64,000 bases of DNA. Origin: Streptomyces sp. NRRL S-455 (GTDB lineage: Bacteria; Actinomycetota; Actinomycetes; Streptomycetales; Streptomycetaceae). The notes beneath the pieces were generated by a model. It was not told the DNA's origin. It worked only from the letters and a program-made list of their open reading frames with translations, and searched no databases. The translations under genes were made by a program, and so were the position numbers. Where the stretch lies: assembly GCF_000717875.1 (NCBI RefSeq), contig NZ_JOCT01000002.1:124001-188000 (forward strand). Direction: 5' to 3'. Shown here piece by piece: positions 28,201-34,440 of the stretch (its first letter is position 1; every line of letters begins with the position of its first letter).

Positions 28201-28390
28201 AGACGAGGCTCGTGCCCCACCCTTCGAACTCCTGCTGCCGGTAGGACGGGTCGATCCGTACCGTGACCGCGCTGCCGGACGGTTCGGCGGCGGGAGCGGC
28301 AGCCGCGCGAGGCACGGTGACGAGTCCCGCGCCGAGGGCCAGAGGGACGGTGACCGCCAAAGCCCGGGCGAGGCGATGTCTGCTGGACAT
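25217..28390 (-). CDS. secreted modular GH30 glycoside hydrolase (endo-beta-1,6-galactanase-like)
   Basis: A 1057-residue secreted enzyme. Residues 1-32 are a signal peptide ending in AAAA. The GH30 barrel and side beta-domain span about 40-520: acid/base Glu229 in IAPLNEPNTNYWG and nucleophile Glu337 in MSEVEGTWG. Then come a ricin-type lectin domain (about 530-685, with QxW-like repeats such as QLWSV and QRWGV), two bacterial Ig-like Big_4 modules (about 690-830, each with LPATVT and LPVxW), an F5/8-type CBM (about 835-975) and a cadherin-like C-terminal module. The barrel with adjacent ricin domain resembles endo-beta-1,6-galactanases acting on arabinogalactan side chains; substrate is inferred. 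GAAGGGA precedes the ATG. Confidence 0.9.
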   Translation of the reverse strand: MSSRHRLARALAVTVPLALGAGLVTVPRAAAAPAAEPSGSAVTVRIDPSYRQQEFEGWGTSLVWFANITGRYPEPIRQKLADMLFGDDGLRLNIARYNIGGGNAPDVRKDYMKTGATMDGFWKAPEGTTREDTDWWNPDDPEHWDWSADPGQRWWVDRVKKKVTRWEAFSNSPPWFQTVSGYVSGGFDANTDQIRADRVDDFATYLVKVTEQLEKKHRIRFDTIAPLNEPNTNYWGTQLGPDGQPRGGRQEGAHAGPELQQKVVLALRRALDTAKTRATVSAMDETNPSTFVRNWNAYDDSARAAVDQLNVHTYGTGMRTSARDSAKAADRPFWMSEVEGTWGTGTDFTGMEPGLGIATRIVDDIRELEPSAWVLWQPVEDAIPQAQAGKNWGSIHIPFNCTAKDTLETCPVKANTKFHTLRNFTHHIRPGDHFVKADDPSSVAAVRGSGRGATVVHVNNGTTPRAVTLDLSRFRRVPHGATVTPVVTSADGALVRGTPVRVKNESATVTVPAKSVTTLLVDGVSGTDKDAALVQPGHVYRLQGAQSGKSLAPAADGDGVVVRTADPAAKSQLWSVRRLTRGDGNRERYALVNAETGGRLAVRDNEAVLEETDTPGAQWIMSTTGDGTWTFVNAATGRLLDVVGQSTADGARVSAHLPTSNANQRWGVTDETVLRTEPARAFTVPGRAPELPATVTPVFRDGARGALPVQWNSPSDARWNKPGTVRVKGRATDALGRTVPAEAVVTVDTIASTLPARAKTYTGGRPELPATVTGVGRHGGTADLPVTWDPAPDGAYDDAGVVTLRGTARVPGGTTAAATVRVQVTAPKEANAALDDGVTVGATSTESGYSAEGLRNGNTSEKAWSNWKSGTKNPSDTITFTLPGPRDLTRVVTHFHRDGTNVSFAESLKVQVRGTGGDWTDASDSVPVGTEGTPVADVPVRTSGPVTGVRVVMTARPGGYITLGEIEVHAKAPGASADAAAAAIEVDGVPIDGFDPDRTSYRVTTDRPDRARITATPRDPYATVTVREDTAQRAQVVTVRSEDGARTRQYRIELTRS

Positions 28391-28489
28391 GGATTCCCTT
28401 CAGGAGCGAACAGAACCGCGCAGAACCAATCGAGTTTCCCGAATGTTTTAGGACGGCAATCAACACGTCAAGAGGCGGGACGAGTTGAG

Positions 28490-29308
28490 ACCCGGTGCAC
28501 GCGGCTGGAGCGGCCCGACGCCGGCACGGTGCGGTACGAGGGAGTGGACCCGTTCGCGTTGTCGGGTGGGGAGCTGCTCGCCTGGCGCCGGAAGGTGCAG
28601 ATGGTGTTCCAGGACCCGTTCGGTTCACTCGACCCGCGCCTGAGCGCGGCGGACCTCATCGGCGAACCCTGGCTGACCCACCGCGACCTGGTACCGGCCG
28701 CGCGGCGGGCGGCACGCGTGGCCGAACTGCTGGAGATGGTCGGCCTGCGCGCCTCGGACGCGGGCCGTCACCCGCACGAGTTCTCCGGAGGGCAGCGGCA
28801 GCGGATCGGGATCGCCCGTGCCCTGGCGCTGGAGCCGGAGGTGATCGTCTGCGACGAACCCGTCTCCGCGCTGGACCTGTCGGTGCAGGCACAGGTCCTC
28901 AACCTCCTGTGCGACCTGCGGGACGGGCTGTCGTACGTGTTCATCTCGCACGACCTGTCCGTGGTGCGGCACCTCGCCGACCGGGTCGCCGTGATGTACC
29001 TCGGCCGGATCGTGGAGACGGGGCCGACGGAAGAGGTCTATGAGCAGCCGCGCCACCCGTACACCGAGGCGCTCCTGTCGGCGGTGCCCTCCCCCGTGAC
29101 CGGCGGCGGACGCAGGCGGCAGCGGGTCGTGCTCACCGGTGAGATCCCCTCACCGACCGACCCGCCCTCCGGATGCCGCTTCCGGACCCGGTGCCGGCGG
29201 GCCCAGGACCTGTGCGCCGAGGTCGTCCCCGCCCCGCCGCCCGGTGGGCCCGGCCACGGCGCGGCATGCCACTTCCCTCCGGAGGCGTCACCTGCCGTCG
29301 GCGTGTGA
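28490..29308 (+). pseudogene. 5'-truncated oligopeptide/dipeptide ABC transporter ATPase (OppF/DppF-like)
   Basis: About 270 residues of an OppF/DppF-type ATPase are intact: LERPDAGTVRYEG, the Q-loop VFQDPFGSLDPR, signature SGGQRQRIGIARAL, Walker B VIVCDEPVSALD, H-loop FISHDLSVV and the C-terminal oligopeptide-ATPase cysteine motif (CRFRTRCRRAQDLC). The first 50-60 residues, including the Walker A P-loop, are missing: homology begins one or two residues beyond where the P-loop helix should be. No start with a ribosome site is visible and none of the partner permease genes is near. The protein could not bind ATP normally; I treat it as a remnant left by a deletion or rearrangement next to the GH30 gene. 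Confidence 0.88.
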
Positions 29309-29368
29309 CGGACGCGCCGGTCGACGGCGTGTCAGCCCGCGGCATCCACCAGGAACTCCTGGTCCCGC

Positions 29369-29995
29369 TCAGTTCAGGAGTTCACGCACCAGCGCCCGGC
29401 ACCACCACTGCTCCACCCGGTCGGGCGACCACCCGCGCTCACCGGTCAGCACGGTGTAGACGTCGATGTTGCAAAGCGCCGCGTAGACGTCGACCGCGGA
29501 CGGCACGTCGAGGTCGGAGCGCAGGACGCCGGTCGGCCAGGAGGAGAAGACCTGCACCCGCGTCCGGTCACCGCGGACCCGGCTGTCGTGGTAGAGCGTG
29601 GCCAACTCCGCTTCGGAGCGGCCCGCTTCCCGTACGAGGGTGATGACGCCGCCGGCGCGCTCGTACAGGCGCCGGTCGTAACCGGCCATCGCGGCGAGTT
29701 GCCGGGCGGGGTCCGTGGTGGGCGACTCCAGCTCGGCGATCAACCGCGGGACGTCGGCCGAGAGGTCGGCCGCGTCGGCGAGGGCCCGGGTCAGCCCTGC
29801 CTTGTTCCCGTAGGCCGCGTAGACGGTCGGTACGGAGACCCCCGCCTCGCGAGCCACGTCCCGCACCGTCGTCGCCGCCCAGCCCCGGGAGACGAAGAGT
29901 TCCAGCGCGGCTCGGGCGATGTCGGCGCGGGTCTGCTGAGCCTGCGCCGTGCGGCGCAGGGAGTCGTACCGCCGTCGCCCCGGCTCCTCGCTCAT
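29369..29995 (-). CDS. TetR family transcriptional regulator
   Basis: A 208-residue TetR-type repressor. The DNA-binding domain is at about residues 18-65 (ARAALELFVSRGWAATTVRDVAREAGVSVPTVYAAYGNKAGL), followed by a helical ligand-binding domain of unknown specificity containing YERAGGVITLVREAGRSE and a C-terminal WWCRALVREL. ATG at 29995 is preferred over an upstream in-frame GTG because GAGGGGAAGGG lies just before it. It diverges from a small membrane protein gene; the AT-rich stretch between them is its probable operator, so it likely represses that gene and itself. Confidence 0.9.
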   Translation of the reverse strand: MSEEPGRRRYDSLRRTAQAQQTRADIARAALELFVSRGWAATTVRDVAREAGVSVPTVYAAYGNKAGLTRALADAADLSADVPRLIAELESPTTDPARQLAAMAGYDRRLYERAGGVITLVREAGRSEAELATLYHDSRVRGDRTRVQVFSSWPTGVLRSDLDVPSAVDVYAALCNIDVYTVLTGERGWSPDRVEQWWCRALVRELLN

Positions 29996-30013
29996 GCCCT
30001 TCCCCTCAGTCAC

Positions 30014-30043
30014 TTTACGCTGCTTATAATCAATATATGTTAC
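30014..30043. promoter_or_regulatory. AT-rich divergent promoter/operator of tetR and membrane protein
   Basis: A strikingly AT-rich island in GC-rich DNA containing TATAAT at 30025-30030 (plus strand -10) and two direct copies of TTACGC (30015-30020 and 30040-30045 area) bracketing it. A plus-strand start about seven bases after the -10 would fall at or just before the ATG at 30037. It is the likely TetR binding region. Confidence 0.55.
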
Positions 30044-30735
30044 GCGAACTTTCGGAGAGCACCCCTTCCACCATGAGTTTCGCCCGGGTCAGTGGCCTGG
30101 CCGCCGTCGGTTTCGCCCTTCTCGTCGTCGCCGGGAACGTGGTGCTGGTCCCGGCCGGCCTGCCGCGCACCGGTGCCGGTATCGGGGAGGTGGACGAGTT
30201 CTTCCGGGCGCACGGGGGCCTCGTCGGCATCGGCTCCGCGGTCACGCCCGCGGCCTGGGTACTGGCCACGTTGTTCGGGGCGGGCGCGGTGCGTGCGCTG
30301 TGGCGGTCCGAGGGGGACCGGGGTGAGGCGTGGGCCCTTGTCGGGTTCGCCGGACTCGTCCTGCAGAACGCCGTCTTCGCCGGGGTCATCGCGATCCGGC
30401 TGGCACTCGCGTCGACAGCCGCTGACGGCGTCCGCGCGGACACGAGCCTGTGGGCGCTGCACGACGCCCTGTTCACCCTCAACGGCACCTTCCTGGCGCT
30501 CGCCCTGGTCGGCCTGTCCGTCGGAGGCCTGCGCGCCGGGCTGCTCCGGCCGTGGCACGGCAGATGGGGGCTGGTGTCGGCGACGCTGCTGTTCGCCTCG
30601 GCCGTGCTCACCCCCCTGGTCATGGACCACGTCGGCCCGCTCGGGCTCCTGGGTCTCGTCGGCTGGCTGATGTGGGTGGTGTGGCTCGTCGTGTACGGCG
30701 TCGTCCTGATGCGGAGGCCGGAGAACAGGACATGA
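30037..30735 (+). CDS. small integral membrane protein under TetR control
   Basis: A 232-residue protein (or 220 if ATG at 30073 is used) with about six hydrophobic segments: SGLAAVGFALLVVAGNVVLV, GIGSAVTPAAWVLATLFGAG, ALVGFAGLVLQNAVFAGVIAI, FLALALVGLSVGGL, GLVSATLLFASAVL and LLGLVGWLMWVVWLVVYGVVL. I do not recognise the family. ATG at 30037 would be read from an almost leaderless transcript, whereas ATG at 30073 has a GGAGAG site about 13 bases upstream; the choice is open. Its divergence from tetR suggests a regulated membrane function such as small-molecule efflux or resistance, but there is no transporter signature. Confidence 0.75.
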   Translation: MLRELSESTPSTMSFARVSGLAAVGFALLVVAGNVVLVPAGLPRTGAGIGEVDEFFRAHGGLVGIGSAVTPAAWVLATLFGAGAVRALWRSEGDRGEAWALVGFAGLVLQNAVFAGVIAIRLALASTAADGVRADTSLWALHDALFTLNGTFLALALVGLSVGGLRAGLLRPWHGRWGLVSATLLFASAVLTPLVMDHVGPLGLLGLVGWLMWVVWLVVYGVVLMRRPENRT

Positions 30736-30779
30736 GCAGGGCGGGGCCCGCGTCGGCCGTCGGCAGGCGGGTGCCGGGG

Positions 30780-32468
30780 TCAGTGGCAGCCCCCCTCCGC
30801 CGCCTCAGCACCGGGCGCGGTGTCCAGGCGGCAGAAGCAGGACGCCTCGATCGGTACGTCGGCGAGGGCGGTCGCCAGTTTGAGCTGGTGTGCCACGAGG
30901 GCCGCCTCTGCGGTTCTGCCCGTCCGGATCAGGCATTCGTGGAAGCCGTGCAGGGACCAGACGTTGCCGGGGTGCTGGAGGGGGCGGGGCAGGGTGTCGT
31001 CGAAGCCGAGGTCCGCGCGGTAGACCGCCTCTGCCTCGTCCACCCGGCCCTGTTCCAGCAGCAGTGCGCCGTAGGCGTGGCGGGTCGGCTGCATCCAGCC
31101 CCAGGGCTCGTCGTAGGGCAGGCCGTCGTCCAGTGCGATGGACCGTTCGAGGGCGGCGAAGGCCAGGTCGTGGTTGCCCTTGCGGTATTCGAGCTCGCCG
31201 TCCAGCATGGCCGCCGCGACGGCGAGGATGTCGTGGCAGGTGTTGTTGAAGAGCATCCGGGTCTCGGGCACCCGGCGCACCGCTTCCCGGAACAGCTCAC
31301 GTTCGGTCTCCGCACGATCGATCTCGCCGGTGGCCGAGCGGGCGACGCCGCGGGCGTAGTGCCGCATGGCGGTGCTCACGGCGTACAGCTCGGGGTCGGC
31401 CGGGGCCGGCAGGGCCAGGATGTCGGTCCAGCGGCCGAAGCGGATCAGGACGTGGACCCGCATGGCGAGGAAGCCTTCGAGCCAGTCGGCCATCGGAGGG
31501 CTCGGCACCCGGAGCAGGTCCTCGGGGATGGCGGCCTCCAGCTGGGCGGCGGTGTCGAGGGCGGTCTGCGACTGGCCGAGGAACATCGCCCCGTAGATCT
31601 TGAAGTGGAGGTTGTGCGCCCGGTAGAGGGTGTAGAAGTTCATCGCGCCGGCCCGCTGGTGATACTTCTCGTCGGCGGCGATCGCGTCGCTGTTGGCCGA
31701 GACGACCCGGCGGTAGTCGCCGCACAGCACGTCGAGGTGCGAGGGCATGTGCTGCAGGTGTCCCGCGTCGGGCACCATCCCGCGCAGCCGGTCGGCGACG
31801 GTGAGTGCCCGCTCCGGTGCCGGGGACATCTCCATCAGGTGGATGTACATGTGCAGGATCCCCGGGTGACGGGCACCCGCGTCGGTTCCGAGGGCACTGT
31901 CCAGGACCGCCTTGGCCTCCACGGTCCGTGCGCCTTCGGCCGGCTGCCCGGTGGCCAGGTCCCACAGCTGCCACGGGGTGAGGTTCATCAGTGCGTCGGC
32001 GTAGAGGGTGGCGACGTCCGGGTCGTCCGGCGCGAGTTCGTACACCGCGCGCATCGCGTCCGCGTAGGGCTCGTTCCACACGGAGCAGTCGTCGACGGCC
32101 TCCGCCTGCGGGTAGCGGGCCCGCAGCGCTCCGATCAGGGCCTGTTCGACGGGGGTGGCCCGACCGGCTCGGTCATGGGCCTGTTCGACGGCGCTGTGCG
32201 TGCGTTCTACCGTCCGCACCAATTCGTCGCCGTCGAAGAATTCCCAGGGCTTGTTGTAGTTCGGACCCAGTGCGTAGGCGATCCCCCAATACGCCATCGC
32301 GCACTCCGGATCGGCCTCGGCGGCCTTCTCGAAGCAGGCGACGGCTTCCTCATGATGGAAGCCGTACGTCCACGCGAGGCCACGGTCGAACCAGAGTTGG
32401 GACTCGGTGGAGGAGGTGGTGACGGGACGGCTGTGCGTGCCGAGGTCGTAGTCGTAACGGTCACCCAT
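30780..32468 (-). CDS. tetratricopeptide repeat protein
   Basis: A 562-residue soluble helical protein with TPR-like repeats throughout. The best unit is GFHHEEAVACFEKAAEADPECAMAYWGIAYA near residue 37; others surround YGALLLEQGRVDEAEAVYRADLGF and NVWSLHGFHECLIRTGRTAEA. Conserved His-rich segments (HPGILHMYIHLMEM, GHLQHMPSHLDVL) and a C-terminal tail with closely spaced cysteines (SCFCRLDTAP, GGCH) may bind metal. Homologues are widespread and uncharacterised. GGGAGAG precedes the ATG at 32468, giving a start well supported over longer in-frame extensions. It diverges from the GH1 gene. Confidence 0.86.
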   Translation of the reverse strand: MGDRYDYDLGTHSRPVTTSSTESQLWFDRGLAWTYGFHHEEAVACFEKAAEADPECAMAYWGIAYALGPNYNKPWEFFDGDELVRTVERTHSAVEQAHDRAGRATPVEQALIGALRARYPQAEAVDDCSVWNEPYADAMRAVYELAPDDPDVATLYADALMNLTPWQLWDLATGQPAEGARTVEAKAVLDSALGTDAGARHPGILHMYIHLMEMSPAPERALTVADRLRGMVPDAGHLQHMPSHLDVLCGDYRRVVSANSDAIAADEKYHQRAGAMNFYTLYRAHNLHFKIYGAMFLGQSQTALDTAAQLEAAIPEDLLRVPSPPMADWLEGFLAMRVHVLIRFGRWTDILALPAPADPELYAVSTAMRHYARGVARSATGEIDRAETERELFREAVRRVPETRMLFNNTCHDILAVAAAMLDGELEYRKGNHDLAFAALERSIALDDGLPYDEPWGWMQPTRHAYGALLLEQGRVDEAEAVYRADLGFDDTLPRPLQHPGNVWSLHGFHECLIRTGRTAEAALVAHQLKLATALADVPIEASCFCRLDTAPGAEAAEGGCH

Positions 32469-32556
32469 GAGTCTCTCCCGCCGATCAATCCCCCGCATAT
32501 CCAGACTAACGAGACTCTTCGCGTCCACGGACGGTCGAATGGGCATCGTGGAGGGC

Positions 32557-33936
32557 ATGACTGACTTCCCGAGCTTTCCACCCGGCTTCGTGTTCGGGGC
32601 CGCGACCGCCTCGTACCAGGTCGAGGGCGCGGTGCACGAGGACGGCCGTGGTCCGTCGATCTGGGACACCTACAGCCACACCCCCGGCCTGGTGGCGAAC
32701 GGGGACACCGGTGATGTGGCCTGCGATCACTACCACCGGTATCCGCAGGACGTGGCGCTCCTGCGAGCGCTGGGCGTGGGTTCCTACCGCTTCTCGATCG
32801 CCTGGCCGCGTATCGTCCCGGACGGGTCCGGACCCGTGAACCCCAAGGGGCTGGACTTCTACTCGCGGCTGGTCGACGCCCTGCTGGCGGCCGGCATCGA
32901 ACCCGCCGTCACGCTCTACCACTGGGATCTGCCGCAGGCTCTGGAGGACCGCGGCGGCTGGCGGGTGCGGGAGACCGCCGAGCGGTTCGGTGAGTACGCG
33001 GCGGTCGTCGCCGGGCACCTGGGTGACCGGGTGCCACGCTGGATCACCCTCAACGAGCCGTGGTGCAGCGCCTTCCTCGGCTACTCGGTCGGCCGACACG
33101 CGCCCGGCGCCCGAGAGGGCCGGGGAGCGCTGGCCGCCGCCCATCATCTGCTCGTCGGGCATGGCCTGGCCGTGCGGGCGTTGCGGGCGGCCGGGGTGCG
33201 CGAGGTGGGCATCACCCTCAATCTCGACCACAATCTGCCCGCCACCGGCTCTGCCGCCGACCGGGCGGCCGTCGCCCGCGCCGACACCCAGCACAACCTC
33301 GTGTGGACCGAGCCGATCCTGGCCGGCCACTACCCGGCCGGCGAGGAGGACACCTGGGGCGAACTGATCACCGGCCAGGACTTCCGTCGGGACGGCGACC
33401 TGGAACTGATCAGCCGGCCGCTGGACTTCCTGGGCGTCAACTACTACCGGCCGATCGTGGTGGCCGACGCGCCGTACCGCGAGAGCGACCCGGAGCGGCG
33501 CGTCGCGACCGACAACCGGTACGCGGAGGTGCCCCTGCCCGGCGTCCGGTACAACGCCATGGGCTGGCCCGTCGCGCCCCGCACCTTCACCGATCTGCTC
33601 GTGCGGCTCAAGGAGCGGTACGGCGACGCCCTGCCGCCGCTCCACATCACCGAGAACGGATCGGCGGAGGCGGACGAGGTGAGTCCCGACGGGGCCGTCC
33701 ATGACAGCGACCGGGTCGCCTATCTGCGCGACCATCTCACCGCACTGCGGGCAGCGATGGACGCCGGCGTGGACGTCCGCGGCTATTACGTGTGGTCCCT
33801 CCTGGACAACTTCGAGTGGGCTTTCGGCTACGGCAAGCGCTTCGGGATCGTCCGCGTCGACTACGACAGCCTCGAGCGGACGCCGAAGGACAGTTACCAC
33901 TGGTACCGGACCATGATCGCCGCCCAGCCACGGTGA
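32557..33936 (+). CDS. bglB: GH1 beta-glucosidase
   Basis: A 459-residue cytoplasmic GH1 glycosidase hydrolysing beta-glucosides or related disaccharides with retention. FPPGFVFGAATASYQVEGAV is the family start, acid/base Glu167 is in TLNEPW, nucleophile Glu366 in ITENG, and the aglycone-side W-S-L-L-D-N-F-E-W segment is intact. There is no signal peptide, so substrates must be imported, though no sugar ABC transporter is adjacent. ATG at 32557 matches the family but its GGAGGG is unusually close; ATG at 32539 or GTG at 32548 would add six or three residues. The 88 bp to the divergent TPR gene hold the promoters. Confidence 0.93.
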   Translation: MTDFPSFPPGFVFGAATASYQVEGAVHEDGRGPSIWDTYSHTPGLVANGDTGDVACDHYHRYPQDVALLRALGVGSYRFSIAWPRIVPDGSGPVNPKGLDFYSRLVDALLAAGIEPAVTLYHWDLPQALEDRGGWRVRETAERFGEYAAVVAGHLGDRVPRWITLNEPWCSAFLGYSVGRHAPGAREGRGALAAAHHLLVGHGLAVRALRAAGVREVGITLNLDHNLPATGSAADRAAVARADTQHNLVWTEPILAGHYPAGEEDTWGELITGQDFRRDGDLELISRPLDFLGVNYYRPIVVADAPYRESDPERRVATDNRYAEVPLPGVRYNAMGWPVAPRTFTDLLVRLKERYGDALPPLHITENGSAEADEVSPDGAVHDSDRVAYLRDHLTALRAAMDAGVDVRGYYVWSLLDNFEWAFGYGKRFGIVRVDYDSLERTPKDSYHWYRTMIAAQPR

Positions 33937-33948
33937 CGGGCCGGGGCC

Positions 33949-34440
33949 TCAGACGCTGGTCAGGAGTTGCGGAGCCAGGTTCTTGATCATGGTGTTGGTC
34001 CAGCGGAGCTGCCGGAGCGTCTGCGGGTGGCAGTCGCTGACCAGCGCCAGAAGCGGCTCGTCCCGGGTGGCCTGCGCCGCCTGGGCGAGCATCTCCCAGT
34101 GGAGCGAGTTCCGCGCGGCCGCCAGGTGGAGGTCGCGCAGGTCGTACAGGAGGAGCAGACCGGTCTCGGGGCGTCGGCCGAGGACCTGGGACACCTTCTC
34201 CCGGAGGGCGGCCGGCGCGCCGGACGGCGGGGTGTCACGAGGGCCGGACAGGTCGAGGCGGTGGTCGCGGCCCGCGTCCGCGAGGCGGGCCGCGTGCTCG
34301 TGGGACCAGCGGGCGACATCGAGGGCGACATGGTGGAACTCGTGGTCGGTGCGGTGCCGTGCTGCGGCGGCCAGCAGCTCCTGCTCCAGGTCGCGCTCAC
34401 CGTCGTGGAGAAGGCGGAGGGTGGTACTGATGCCGGTCAC
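33949..34440 (-). CDS. His/Glu-rich helical protein coupled to molybdopterin oxidoreductase
   Basis: A 163-residue all-helical soluble protein that I cannot place with certainty. Acidic and histidine residues are grouped as in ferritin-like or hemerythrin-like metal bundles: LHDGERDLEQELL, DHEFHHVALDVARWSHEHAARL, LLYDLRDLHLAA and NSLHWEMLAQAA. A four-helix bundle with carboxylate/His metal ligands is a reasonable inference. Its ATG overlaps the stop of the molybdoenzyme gene by four bases, so it is made with that enzyme and may be a redox partner, chaperone or stress-protective metal protein. It converges with the GH1 gene, 12 bp away. Confidence 0.78.
   Translation of the reverse strand: MTGISTTLRLLHDGERDLEQELLAAAARHRTDHEFHHVALDVARWSHEHAARLADAGRDHRLDLSGPRDTPPSGAPAALREKVSQVLGRRPETGLLLLYDLRDLHLAAARNSLHWEMLAQAAQATRDEPLLALVSDCHPQTLRQLRWTNTMIKNLAPQLLTSV

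Noticed and set aside
28490..29308. Functional ABC ATPase using a downstream GTG start
   Set aside because: Without the Walker A loop it could not bind nucleotide in the usual way, and no ribosome site or permease partner is present.
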